DNA of 26,098 nt from Minisyncoccota bacterium (GTDB taxonomy: Bacteria; Patescibacteriota; Minisyncoccia; Minisyncoccales; RBG-13-42-11), in NCBI GenBank assembly GCA_028687495.1, contig JAQUAA010000004.1, positions 1 to 26,098 of the forward strand. Reading direction: 5' to 3'. This document shows, in pieces, positions 1 through 8,042 of this stretch. A program made the translations under genes and the position numbers. A model generated the notes under the pieces. The model was not told where the DNA came from and did not search any database. It worked only from the letters and a program-made list of their open reading frames with translations. Position 1 is the stretch's first letter, and every line of letters begins with the position of its first letter.

Positions 1-448
1 CAAAACAATGGGCGCAATCCTGAATAACTAAAATATCTTTTTTTATCGATTTTATTTCTTTTAATTTTTCCGTATCCACCGGGTAACCAAAAATATTGCC
101 CGTTATTATTGCTTTTGTTTTTTCATTTATTTTTTTCTTAGCTTCTTCGAGGTTCAAATTAAAATCATTGGGTGCTGTATCGACAAATCTTGGAATATTG
201 CCAGAAAGAACAATAGCATGAGGAACAACCACGCAGGTATAGGCGGGTACTATAATTTCAGATTTTTCGATACCCAAACATTTAAATAGAGCGTAAATGG
301 CGCTTCTGCCATAAGGAAAAGATAGGGCATATTTTGCTTTAAATGTTCTGGCGAATTCTTTTTCGAATTTATCAATCGCATCCTTCTCCAACCTGAAAAT
401 CGCTTTTATTTCCCTAAAATCAAAATATGGTTTAAGCCGCGGGATCAT
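1..448 (-). CDS. DegT/DnrJ/EryC1-type PLP aminotransferase, N-terminal part (cut by window edge)
   Basis: Partial gene: 149 codons are visible and the reading frame runs off the left edge. The ATG at 448-446 lies inside the end of the deacetylase gene (17-bp overlap) and gives MIPRLKPYFDFREI, a typical start for the DegT family, which transfers amino groups to nucleotide-linked ketosugars using PLP. Visible hallmarks are a GRSAIYAL helix near residue 50, an IIVPAYTC strand, and QDCAH near residues 143-147, at the place of the PLP-contacting Asp (usually EDAA). The PLP-binding lysine would be outside the window. The GRSAI variant differs from the SGTDAL/SSCTSAL versions of the two full-length DegT proteins in this cluster, so it is a separate subfamily and its substrate is unknown. 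It is the last visible gene of the operon. Confidence 0.85.
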   Translation of the reverse strand, partial: MIPRLKPYFDFREIKAIFRLEKDAIDKFEKEFARTFKAKYALSFPYGRSAIYALFKCLGIEKSEIIVPAYTCVVVPHAIVLSGNIPRFVDTAPNDFNLNLEEAKKKINEKTKAIITGNIFGYPVDTEKLKEIKSIKKDILVIQDCAHCF

Positions 449-1379
449 ATCTTTTAAGATAATCTTTAGCTAAATTTTCCATCGTCTCAAACTTATAATC
501 CTTCGCCATGATGCTTATTATTTTATGGAATAAATCCCATTTTTTATTGAAAGGCGTATGGATGCTCTGCGGAACATAAACTCCTCTTTCCGATTTTGAA
601 GGAATTTGGTCTTTAAATTCCGGTTTCTCGAAATCAATGAAGTCAAAAAGGTGAAATTCAAAAATTATCGGTCTTCGCCAGAATTTCATCAAATTGTAAG
701 AAACATTAAACAGTTTCAAGCCGGTTTTCAATGAAAACGTAGCGAAAAAAGGAAGACGGATAACTGGAGTCACACTAATAGGAAACTCAACCAGTTTCTT
801 CCCGTTTTCACCAGGAAATAAATAAGGCGCAGCCGGAGAAAAAGAATACTTCATTTCCCCCAGAGTTGTCCTGTCTGCTCCGGATCTATTAGCCATGGAA
901 GTAAAATGCAAAAATTTCAAAGCAGGATTGAAATATGATGGAAAAACGGAAGAATCGTATAAATAATTCCTTAGTTTCAGAAGTTCGAAAACCTTATCGT
1001 CAATATTCCAGCCGGGAGCCCTGAAGCCAACCGGCTTTTTCTTGGTTTTTTCTAAGATAATCATTTCTCCTTCTCTTATTTCCTCTCCTTTTTCTTTTTC
1101 GCCGAGCAATCTAAATCCCTGTATGTGGTTCATCGAGTGATTGGCTACTTCGTGACCATCTTTGATAATTTTCTGAACTATTTCAACATTTTGCGGAAAA
1201 AGCAAATCTCTTCCGACAATGAAAAAGGTTGCTTTAATCTTAAATTCAGCCAAAAGCTTCAGAAAATTATCTATTCCTTGCCGAAAATCTGAAAAATCGT
1301 AATTCTCTTTTTTGAGCCCCTGACCTTTAAAATGCGTATTCAGAGTATCTATATCAATTGAAATTGCTCCCTTCAGCAT
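432..1379 (-). CDS. NodB-type polysaccharide deacetylase (CE4 family)
   Basis: Predicted 315-residue metal-dependent deacetylase acting on N- or O-acetyl groups of a glycan. The CE4 motifs are in order: SIDID at residues 7-11 (motif 1, catalytic and metal Asp), ATFFIVG at 50-56, HSMNH at 81-85 (motif 2, two metal His) and RAPGW at 120-124 (motif 3). A later EFHLFDF segment may supply the motif-5 histidine. The frame stays open to 1448, but that start would run about 65 bp into the upstream gene and add a lysine-rich tail unlike the family; ATG 1379, 4 bp after the upstream stop, puts the first strand at the N-terminus as usual. There is no signal peptide, so it probably acts in the cytoplasm. 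It resembles deacetylases common in exopolysaccharide clusters that also hold asparagine-synthetase-like genes; the exact substrate is not deducible. Confidence 0.88.
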   Translation of the reverse strand: MLKGAISIDIDTLNTHFKGQGLKKENYDFSDFRQGIDNFLKLLAEFKIKATFFIVGRDLLFPQNVEIVQKIIKDGHEVANHSMNHIQGFRLLGEKEKGEEIREGEMIILEKTKKKPVGFRAPGWNIDDKVFELLKLRNYLYDSSVFPSYFNPALKFLHFTSMANRSGADRTTLGEMKYSFSPAAPYLFPGENGKKLVEFPISVTPVIRLPFFATFSLKTGLKLFNVSYNLMKFWRRPIIFEFHLFDFIDFEKPEFKDQIPSKSERGVYVPQSIHTPFNKKWDLFHKIISIMAKDYKFETMENLAKDYLKRYDPAA

Positions 1380-1383
1380 GTTT

Positions 1384-3018
1384 TTATTTAAATTCAAAGA
1401 TATTTTTAACCGTGATTTCGTTTTCTTTGTTGAATTTGTCCAAATCAACCATTGTCGGCTTTTCTTTTTGTATCAACTGAGACAATTGGAAATACTTAGC
1501 CGATCCCATATGAATTGCGGAAAATTTTTTTCCGTATTCCAGCCATTCTAATCTGATGTTTTGTTTTTTAGTCAAAATATCGTTAATTTCAATTTTGTTT
1601 TCTTTAAAAACAATTTTTCTTTTTAACCAAACCGGATATTTCTTTTTTTTAGTAATCAGCCGCTTTATCATGATTGCTTTAATTAAATTGCCAAGAAAGA
1701 CATTATTAAAAAGGGTAAGATTTAACATCCTTAAAATTATGAACTTTAAAGGATTAGTTCCCTCCCCAAGAACTCCTGAAAAATGAGTGGCAATTTCCAG
1801 CTTTCCTTCTTTAAAATCTATTTTTGCTTTATCGTTGAAAATCTGGCTGGTAATTATTTTGCCTTTTACGGTTTCTCCTAAAAATCCCGCATCTTCAAAA
1901 ATCAAACCTTTTTTCTTTTTATCAAATACTTTAACCACTCCACCCTTGGCGGCATTGCAAATTAAATAATATAAAGGCGAACTTTTTACATAAATTTTTG
2001 CCTCTTCAAAAAATCTCTCTTTTATTTCCTCAAAAGGCAATTTGAAATCAACAAGCTGATTTTCTTCAGCTTCGGCGAGATATGCCTCTAAATAATTTTC
2101 CATTAAGGGAATTAAATTTTCATTATCAAGACCTTCCAAACAAACTGTTTTTTCTTCAGAAATTGCTTTTATTATTTTTCCAGCTATCGAAATTTCTTTC
2201 TTTATGATTTCAAAGCCAGCAGGATAAAATATTTCCGTATTCCTCGAACCATATTCCCCTCCCAGAGTACCATCGGGATGGATAAAATAAGATAAGAAGT
2301 CAATCGACCGCCTCAACGCCTCTAAAACTTTTTCATCTTTTGTCTCTCCGTAATATTTGGCTAAATAGTAAATACCCAAAGTTTCATAACCAGGATCCGG
2401 ACCCTCGTATTCTTTAAACCAGCCTTCTTGGGACTGATTCTTAAGAATAAGGTTTATTATTTTCCGGGACTGCTCCTTATATTTTTCATTTTCCAGAAGT
2501 TCGCCTGCCCGATATAAAGCCAAGGCTGCACCGGATAAATGATTGGAAATAAAGCCGTGGGTTTCTCCGTGTTTCAATAGGAAATCTGCCGCTTTATCAA
2601 TTGCATTAAGCATGTTTTTTTCTTCTACTAAAGAAAACTTTTCCTTTAAAATTAGAAAGCTTTCGATGAGAGGATATAAAGTGAAAGCTGTGGCGCCAAA
2701 GCTGAATTCTTGGGGAAATGCCTGGTCGAAAGAACCGTTTTTATGCTGAATTTTTGCCCAATACAAAATTCCTGCTTTTATCCACTCTGCCAAATTTTCA
2801 TTTCTAAGATAGGGATTATTATCGAAATTCAAAGAATAAATCAAACTCAGAGGATAAACCGCTCTTTGTGGGGAAGCGTCTGGAAAATCCTTAAATTTCC
2901 AGGCCCAAAAACTTCTGTCGAAACAGCCATAATTTGGGGAAGAAATATCCCGCTCCTGCAAACTCAAAATTCTCGGAATTTGTTTTAGGGATTTTTTAAG
3001 ATAAATTTCTTTTTCCAT
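1384..3018 (-). CDS. Uncharacterised alpha-toroid-like protein of polysaccharide cluster
   Basis: A 544-residue protein that I do not assign to a named family. The first ~330 residues are regularly spaced amphipathic helices with aromatic and glycine-rich turns (FDRSFWAW at 33-40, repeated HxNGSFDQ/SQEGWF-type turns), as in (alpha/alpha) barrel enzymes such as terpene-cyclase-like proteins, glucuronyl epimerases or polysaccharide lyases. From about residue 360 it becomes beta-rich (VVKVFDKKKKGLIFEDAGF onwards), a toroid plus beta-sandwich layout like heparinase-type lyases. It has no signal peptide. Its start is 3 bp after the stop of the upstream asparagine synthetase, and the deacetylase begins 4 bp after its own stop, so it belongs to the operon. 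A role in modifying or trimming the glycan or a lipid-linked intermediate is inference; no catalytic residue can be named with confidence. Confidence 0.8.
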   Translation of the reverse strand: MEKEIYLKKSLKQIPRILSLQERDISSPNYGCFDRSFWAWKFKDFPDASPQRAVYPLSLIYSLNFDNNPYLRNENLAEWIKAGILYWAKIQHKNGSFDQAFPQEFSFGATAFTLYPLIESFLILKEKFSLVEEKNMLNAIDKAADFLLKHGETHGFISNHLSGAALALYRAGELLENEKYKEQSRKIINLILKNQSQEGWFKEYEGPDPGYETLGIYYLAKYYGETKDEKVLEALRRSIDFLSYFIHPDGTLGGEYGSRNTEIFYPAGFEIIKKEISIAGKIIKAISEEKTVCLEGLDNENLIPLMENYLEAYLAEAEENQLVDFKLPFEEIKERFFEEAKIYVKSSPLYYLICNAAKGGVVKVFDKKKKGLIFEDAGFLGETVKGKIITSQIFNDKAKIDFKEGKLEIATHFSGVLGEGTNPLKFIILRMLNLTLFNNVFLGNLIKAIMIKRLITKKKKYPVWLKRKIVFKENKIEINDILTKKQNIRLEWLEYGKKFSAIHMGSAKYFQLSQLIQKEKPTMVDLDKFNKENEITVKNIFEFK

Positions 3019-3021
3019 AAT

Positions 3022-4923
3022 TTAGATTTTTTTGTCAATAAAATTTCTAAACCAAAGTTCCAAGCAAAGCAATCCCCAAATTTCCCTGCCGAATTTTCTT
3101 TCACCCTCCAATAATCTTTTAACTCCTTCAATCTTATAAATTCCTCTTTCTCTGGCTTTTTTACTCAGTAAAACAGCTCTTAAAAATGTTTTAACTTCTT
3201 TTTTCCGGTACCACTCGGAAAGAGGCACGGCAAAGCCTATTTTTTCCTTTCTCTCAAGAATCTCCTTTGGTATAAAATCTTTTACAGCCGCCTTGAGAAT
3301 GTGTTTTGCTTCTCCTCCTTTGAACTTCATTGTGGGAGGAATCTTAGTGCTCAATTCAAGTATCCTATGATCTAATAAGGGAACTCTTGATTCTAAGGAT
3401 ACAGCCATACTTGTTCTGTCTTCCACGTGAAGTAAAGCCGGCAGCAGGGTTTTAATGTCGAAATGGGTCATTCTGTTGAAATAAGAAGGGGTATTGGGGT
3501 AATTAAAAAGTTTTTTAAAATCTGTCAAAGAAGAACTATCATCTTGAATTTTTTTAAGAAAACTGTCGGCAAATATTTCTCCCATATTTCCCATTCTTTT
3601 TATCAATCTGAAATACCTTTCGTCCATCGAGCCAAAAATACCTTCCTGCCAAAAATACTGTAAGGTAGAAGCATAACCTTTCAGAATTCCTAAATTGGGA
3701 ACAATAGATTTTAGGGTTACAACGTATTTTCCTTCTTCCTGAAGGCCCAAAATCGCTCCCTTTAACGCTTGTTCAAGATAGGCAATTAAATATCTAGTGT
3801 ATCCTCCCCAAACTTCATCTCCTCCTTGTCCGCCCAAAACTACTTTGACGTTTTTTGCTGCCAGTTTAGATACAAAATACTGAGGGAAGATACCAGGCCC
3901 TCCTGCCGGTTCATCCATAAAATAAATTAATTTGGGCAAAATATTTACAAAATCCGAACTTTTCGGAGAAATCTCAAAATACTGGCTCCTCGTTCTATTT
4001 GAAACCAGTTTGGCGTATTTCCTTTCATCGTATTCTTTACCAAAAGGGAAAAAACCAGTAAAAGTTTTGAAAGGAACTTTGAAATTAAAATATCTTGAAG
4101 CAAGACAAGTGACAATGCTGGTATCTATTCCGCCGCTAAGATGCGCGCCCAAGGGTACGTCGCTTCTTAATTGAATTTTTACTGACTCTTTTATTAAATT
4201 AGATAACTCTTCGATAAATTCTTTTTCTGATTGTTTTGCGTCAATAGAATAATCTAAATCCCAGTATTTTCTAACTCTTAATTCTCCATCTTTCAGAATT
4301 AAATAATGCCCTGGCTCAATTTTTTTTATACCTTTAAAAAAAGTTTTTTCTCCCAAACAGAACTGAAAAGCAAGATAATCGTTAATAGCTGAAAAATCTG
4401 GCTCGGCTTTTATGCCGTATTTCAAAATGGCTTTGATCTCCGAGGCGAAAATAAATTTCTTTTTGTCAGAATAATAATAAAATGGTTTTATTCCTAATCT
4501 GTCCCTAGCAGCAAAAATTTTTCTTTTTCTTTTGTCCCAAATAAGAAAAGCGAACATGCCGTTGAGTTTCTGAAGACAATTCTCCCCTTCTTTCTCATAA
4601 AGATGAAGTATTACCTCTGTGTCAGAGTGAGATTTAAATTCGTATCCTTTTTGAACCAGTTCTTTCCTCAATTCAACATGGTTGTATATTTCCCCGTTAT
4701 AAACAATCCAAACCGTCTTATCTTCGTTCGCCATCGGTTGGTGACCAGCCGAAGAAAGATCGATGATCGATAATCTTTTATGACCCAAACCCATATTTCC
4801 ATCAATCAAAAAACCTTCGTCATCCGGACCGCGATGCGAAAGAATGTCGGTCATCTTTCTTAGGCGCGATTTATCTATTCCTTCTCTGTGATTCAAATTA
4901 TAAATACCGCAAATGCCACACAT
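3022..4923 (-). CDS. asnB: Asparagine-synthetase-type glutamine amidotransferase (first copy)
   Basis: A 633-residue class II glutamine amidotransferase with both domains. The N-terminal glutaminase domain begins MCGICGIYN; Cys2 is the nucleophile after Met removal, with SHRGPDDEG at 29-37 and NGEIYN at 76-81. The synthetase domain has the ATP-binding loop LSGGIDTS at 262-269 and GGQGGDE further on. The family uses glutamine and ATP to convert a carboxylate to an amide. Two copies inside a uronic-acid sugar cluster, with no other amino-acid genes, suggest amidation of a sugar carboxylate, as proposed for AsnB homologues of O-antigen loci (for example WbpS), rather than asparagine supply; that is inference, and the bulk of the protein looks like ordinary AsnB. 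It starts one base after the GT2 stop; no Shine-Dalgarno is visible. Confidence 0.9.
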   Translation of the reverse strand: MCGICGIYNLNHREGIDKSRLRKMTDILSHRGPDDEGFLIDGNMGLGHKRLSIIDLSSAGHQPMANEDKTVWIVYNGEIYNHVELRKELVQKGYEFKSHSDTEVILHLYEKEGENCLQKLNGMFAFLIWDKRKRKIFAARDRLGIKPFYYYSDKKKFIFASEIKAILKYGIKAEPDFSAINDYLAFQFCLGEKTFFKGIKKIEPGHYLILKDGELRVRKYWDLDYSIDAKQSEKEFIEELSNLIKESVKIQLRSDVPLGAHLSGGIDTSIVTCLASRYFNFKVPFKTFTGFFPFGKEYDERKYAKLVSNRTRSQYFEISPKSSDFVNILPKLIYFMDEPAGGPGIFPQYFVSKLAAKNVKVVLGGQGGDEVWGGYTRYLIAYLEQALKGAILGLQEEGKYVVTLKSIVPNLGILKGYASTLQYFWQEGIFGSMDERYFRLIKRMGNMGEIFADSFLKKIQDDSSSLTDFKKLFNYPNTPSYFNRMTHFDIKTLLPALLHVEDRTSMAVSLESRVPLLDHRILELSTKIPPTMKFKGGEAKHILKAAVKDFIPKEILERKEKIGFAVPLSEWYRKKEVKTFLRAVLLSKKARERGIYKIEGVKRLLEGERKFGREIWGLLCLELWFRNFIDKKI

Positions 4924-4924
4924 T

Positions 4925-5710
4925 TTATTTTTTTAACTTTTTAATTTCTTTTTGCCATTCCTTTGCCTGATTTCCCCAAGGATAAATGTTTTTCAAGATA
5001 AGCATCAGATATCCCAAAGTAGTGATGCTGGTTACCATCTTGCTTTTGCCGATTTTTTGATCATACCTCAGTTGAAAAGGTATTTCTGCCATTTTAGCAC
5101 CCAGCATTCTTAATTTGATTATTTTTTCGACCGTGCCCGTAAAACCCATGCCTTTTAAATCGATGAAACTGTTGCCGAAAATCCTTATAGCTTCCTTGAT
5201 TATCTTTGCTCTATAGGCTCTAAAACCGCAGGAATAATCTTTAACGTTTTTTATTGGAAAGAAAATTTTCATTACCAAGCTGGCTGCTAAACTTATCAAG
5301 CTTCTATATTTATTTACCCCAATCATTCCTCCCCCTTTCTGAAAACGCGAGGCAATGACAACATCATAACCTTCATTTATTTTTTTTATCAATTCTGGAA
5401 TGTATTTTGGCTCATGTGTGCCGTCAGCGTCCATTCTTATAATGATATCGTCTGGTTGGGAAATCTCAGCTGCTCTTTCAAATGCATCTCTGGCTGTTTC
5501 TCCTAAGCCACGATTTAATTTATGATTCACTATTTCCAAAAGTATTTCCGCTTTTAATTTTTCCAAGATTTCCAGTGTATTGTCTTTGCTCCCGTCATTA
5601 ACCACGATAACTTTATAATCTTCTTTACCTTCCGAAACTTCCTTTATTTTTTTTAAAAGGTTTGGTAAAGAAGATGCTTCATTGTAAGCCGGCAATAAAA
5701 TGTAAATCAT
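4925..5710 (-). CDS. GT2 glycosyltransferase, polyprenyl-phosphate mannosyltransferase-like
   Basis: A 261-residue GT-A glycosyltransferase like dolichol-phosphate mannosyltransferase (DPM1/Ppm1). It begins MIYILLPAYNEASSLPNLL, the standard first strand of the family; VVNDGSKDNT (36-45) binds the nucleotide, MDADGTHEP (93-101) holds the DXD-type metal site, and IASRF follows at 119-123. It has no clear C-terminal membrane pair, so it is probably a soluble or peripheral enzyme. The frame is open upstream to 5773, but that would add 21 residues overlapping the GT4 gene before the canonical start, so ATG 5710 (10 bp after the GT4 stop) is preferred. It probably makes a polyprenyl-phosphate sugar or extends the lipid-linked glycan; donor and acceptor cannot be read from the sequence. 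Confidence 0.88.
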   Translation of the reverse strand: MIYILLPAYNEASSLPNLLKKIKEVSEGKEDYKVIVVNDGSKDNTLEILEKLKAEILLEIVNHKLNRGLGETARDAFERAAEISQPDDIIIRMDADGTHEPKYIPELIKKINEGYDVVIASRFQKGGGMIGVNKYRSLISLAASLVMKIFFPIKNVKDYSCGFRAYRAKIIKEAIRIFGNSFIDLKGMGFTGTVEKIIKLRMLGAKMAEIPFQLRYDQKIGKSKMVTSITTLGYLMLILKNIYPWGNQAKEWQKEIKKLKK

Positions 5711-5720
5711 TTTTTTATTT

Positions 5721-6878
5721 TTATATGGAATAATAATACTCTTCCAATTTTTTAGCCACCGCTCTGAAATCATGCTTTTTCACGGCGAATTCTCGACTTT
5801 GTTTGCCAATTTTTTCTCGAAGTTCTTTATGCTCTATCAAACCACGGAGAACCTCTTTGATATTATCTGGATTGGCGTTGACTATCGGCAGATCCGGCGG
5901 TAAAATTTTCAAGACATCATTTCTCATATAAACAATTACCGGTTTGCCCACTGCCATACATTCTACCGCATTAGAACCGTAACAACCTGCTCTTAATTGA
6001 TCGACGCAAATATCCGCCTGCATCTGATAATATCTCAAATCTAAGTTCGGCACCTTATCAAAAATCATCAGTTCAATTTTGTAGCCCTCTTTTTGCAGTT
6101 CTTCTACCGCCTTTTTTACAAAAGAACTGCCTTTAGCATCACCGGCCCTAATTTCAGCATTACCATAAGCATGATATATTTTTAAATTATCGGTTTTAGG
6201 CAGTCTAAATTTTTCAGGAATTTCTTCAAAAGGTAACGGTTTCCATAAATCAGTATTCACAGCGTTATTTAGTAATTTCATATGGGGAAACATTACCAAG
6301 AGATCGCCGGATGTTAAATTTAAATCTCCCAATTTTTTAGTAAGAGCAACTACTTTTATCTTAAACTCATCGTTGCAATTTTCCTTACCTTCGCCAAATG
6401 ACTGTCTCTGGAGAGTGCAAGTATGGCAACAGCTGTACTTGTATTTTTCATCAATTTGTTTTAGGCGAATTTGACAGCCCCACCATTGGAAAACAACTTT
6501 TTTTCTCAGTAATTTTAAGATTTTCACATCAAAATATAAAAAATATTTTTTAAGAAAACCTCGTTGGGGAGTAAAAGTTAACCCTGAATGAAAATGAAAA
6601 ACATCGTAATTAAACAAACTCCAGATGAAAAAACCGATAATTTTGATTGCATTTAACAAGATATCAAAAAAATTGTAATTCTTCGCACGTAAATTTAAAT
6701 TAAAATCCGGAGTGCCCTGCATCAACCAAGCGGCAGTTTCGGGTACGTAATAAGCAAGATAATCGGCTTTATGACCCATTAATCTCAAGCCTCTGGTTAA
6801 TAAATATGGTTGATATAAAGCCACGCCGCCAGGCATATGTAAAATTCTTAATTTTTTCTTTATTTCTTTATTTTCCAT
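5721..6878 (-). CDS. GT-B (GT4-like) glycosyltransferase with cysteine-rich segment
   Basis: A 385-residue glycosyltransferase of GT-B fold. The N-terminal half starts with RILHMPGG at 11-18, a short glycine-rich loop for the acceptor domain, and continues through a hydrophobic stretch at about 76-90 (probably membrane-associating) to DVFHFHSG at 92-99. The C-terminal donor half has YGSNAVECMAVGKPVIVYM, the usual EX7E-like region contacting the nucleotide sugar. Between the lobes sits WWGCQIR followed by a cysteine cluster (C150, C151, C154, C168), unusual for a cytoplasmic enzyme. The start overlaps the end of the WbqC-family gene by 11 bp. It probably adds one sugar of the repeat unit; specificity unknown. 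Confidence 0.85.
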   Translation of the reverse strand: MENKEIKKKLRILHMPGGVALYQPYLLTRGLRLMGHKADYLAYYVPETAAWLMQGTPDFNLNLRAKNYNFFDILLNAIKIIGFFIWSLFNYDVFHFHSGLTFTPQRGFLKKYFLYFDVKILKLLRKKVVFQWWGCQIRLKQIDEKYKYSCCHTCTLQRQSFGEGKENCNDEFKIKVVALTKKLGDLNLTSGDLLVMFPHMKLLNNAVNTDLWKPLPFEEIPEKFRLPKTDNLKIYHAYGNAEIRAGDAKGSSFVKKAVEELQKEGYKIELMIFDKVPNLDLRYYQMQADICVDQLRAGCYGSNAVECMAVGKPVIVYMRNDVLKILPPDLPIVNANPDNIKEVLRGLIEHKELREKIGKQSREFAVKKHDFRAVAKKLEEYYYSI

Positions 6879-7551
6879 AATTGATTAATTCGTTTCCTTT
6901 ATTAAATAAATAATCAATAATTGAGAGACCGGGAATAAATCCTTCAAACATTTGTTTATAAACGGGATGTTTAAAATTTTGATAAATTAATTTTAAACCA
7001 TTTTCAGCAAATTTAGCGTCTTCTTGATATCCCTCAGCCCCCCCGCCGCACAAATAACTATCCCCCCCTGTGGCCCTTACTATATTGATAAGCAGATCTG
7101 TCGCATTCCCAACCACATTAAGTTCTGACCCTTTGATAAATTTAGTTTTGAACTTTAATAATTCTGCTATTTTTTTTATTAGTTTCATGTTTAAATCCGC
7201 TAAATTTTCTATTTTTTGTTCTAATATTTCCTTAATGTAAGGATAATATTTATCGAAATAAGGCGCTTTTTTATAATTTGTTTCCATTGCTCCCAGATGG
7301 CTGCTAATCCAATCTGTTTTGTAATCAATTTTTGCTTCTTTGATTTTTTGACCAAAAACACCAGCAGTTATCACCGGAATGGTCAACCACTGTTTTCCTT
7401 CATTGTTTTTAAGCTGGCATCTGTTTATCCATGTCCCCCTGCTATATTGGACGTTATCCATAAAAACAAAAATATCACTTCTTTGAATCTTGTCGAAATA
7501 ACCAAGCCAGGGCAGATAGTTGGGTTGATGGATTGCGACAATTTTGTTCAT
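6868..7551 (-). CDS. WbqC-family protein
   Basis: A 227-residue WbqC-like protein. The family signature is clear: AIHQPNYLPWLGYFDKI at 6-22, then FVFMDNVQYSRGTWINR with the conserved Asp, Tyr and Arg, a GGDSYLCGGGAEGY segment, and NFKHPVYKQ near the C-terminus. WbqC proteins occur in O-antigen and capsule loci and are usually annotated as glycine-transferase-like or unknown; no reaction should be assumed. The start codon shares ATGA with the stop of the upstream acetyltransferase (4-bp overlap), indicating translational coupling, and the gene overlaps the GT4 gene at its 3' end. Two runs of seven G on the coding strand encode the GG repeats and could make the gene prone to slippage (listed separately). 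Confidence 0.88.
   Translation of the reverse strand: MNKIVAIHQPNYLPWLGYFDKIQRSDIFVFMDNVQYSRGTWINRCQLKNNEGKQWLTIPVITAGVFGQKIKEAKIDYKTDWISSHLGAMETNYKKAPYFDKYYPYIKEILEQKIENLADLNMKLIKKIAELLKFKTKFIKGSELNVVGNATDLLINIVRATGGDSYLCGGGAEGYQEDAKFAENGLKLIYQNFKHPVYKQMFEGFIPGLSIIDYLFNKGNELINYGK
7038..7068. repeat. Two C7/G7 homopolymer tracts 17 bp apart inside the WbqC-family gene
   Basis: The plus strand has seven consecutive C at 7038-7044 and again at 7062-7068; the coding strand therefore has two G7 tracts encoding Thr-Gly-Gly-Asp and Gly-Gly-Gly-Ala. Such pure runs are striking in this AT-rich operon. Loss or gain of one base in either would frameshift the last third of the protein. Confidence 0.9.
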
Positions 7552-8036
7552 ATTTTTAATTCAAAAACATAACTTTCTTTCATGAATTTTCGGCGTATAT
7601 CCGGCTTTTTTGTCAACGCATATTTTTTTTGTTCGGTTAAACTTAACTTCTTAAATCCTTCTTTCTGATAAAATTTGTTTGATTTTATTCCCTTTAGCGT
7701 CTCGGCGACGATTTTATAACAATCGTGGTTTCTTGCTTTTTGTTTCAGAAATCTTATCATTTGATGTCCTATACCCCTGCCAGTGTATTCGGGACTCACG
7801 GCAATTCGGTGAATATGAGCACTATCGCTTTTTTGGGATATAATGCCGTAACCGATTAATTTTTTTTTGGAAATAACAAAAAAACTTAATTTAAATTTTA
7901 ACGGTAAATCAAGTAAAAAATTATCTTTATCCCATTTCTCGAAATCCTTCATTTGATTACGATCTATCCGGATAATTTCCCCATAAAATCTCCTTAGGAT
8001 TGCTTTTGATAGTGTTTTGATGACGGGCTTTTCCAT
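7548..8036 (-). CDS. GNAT-family N-acetyltransferase
   Basis: A 162-residue GNAT fold protein. The acetyl-CoA loop is at residues 79-92 (AVSPEYTGRGIGHQ), preceded by strand AHIHRIAV, and followed by a helix and the KIVAETLKGIKSNKFYQKEGF region, where the Asn and Tyr near the end match the usual motif B. It lies between a deacetylase and the WbqC-family gene, so it may acylate an amino sugar exposed by the deacetylase, but GNATs also act on proteins and small molecules. The start is 6 bp after the deacetylase stop; the stop overlaps the WbqC start as ATGA. No Shine-Dalgarno; the initiation context is A/T-rich (ATGGAAAA). Confidence 0.85.
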   Translation of the reverse strand: MEKPVIKTLSKAILRRFYGEIIRIDRNQMKDFEKWDKDNFLLDLPLKFKLSFFVISKKKLIGYGIISQKSDSAHIHRIAVSPEYTGRGIGHQMIRFLKQKARNHDCYKIVAETLKGIKSNKFYQKEGFKKLSLTEQKKYALTKKPDIRRKFMKESYVFELKI

Positions 8037-8042
8037 AAAAAA

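Noticed and set aside
1380..1448. Longer N-terminus for the deacetylase at 432-1379
   Set aside because: It would overlap the upstream gene by about 65 bp and add a Lys-rich tail before the conserved first strand; ATG 1379 follows the upstream stop by 4 bp.
5711..5773. Longer N-terminus for the GT2 gene
   Set aside because: It lies within the GT4 gene and precedes the canonical MIYILLPAYNE start of the family.
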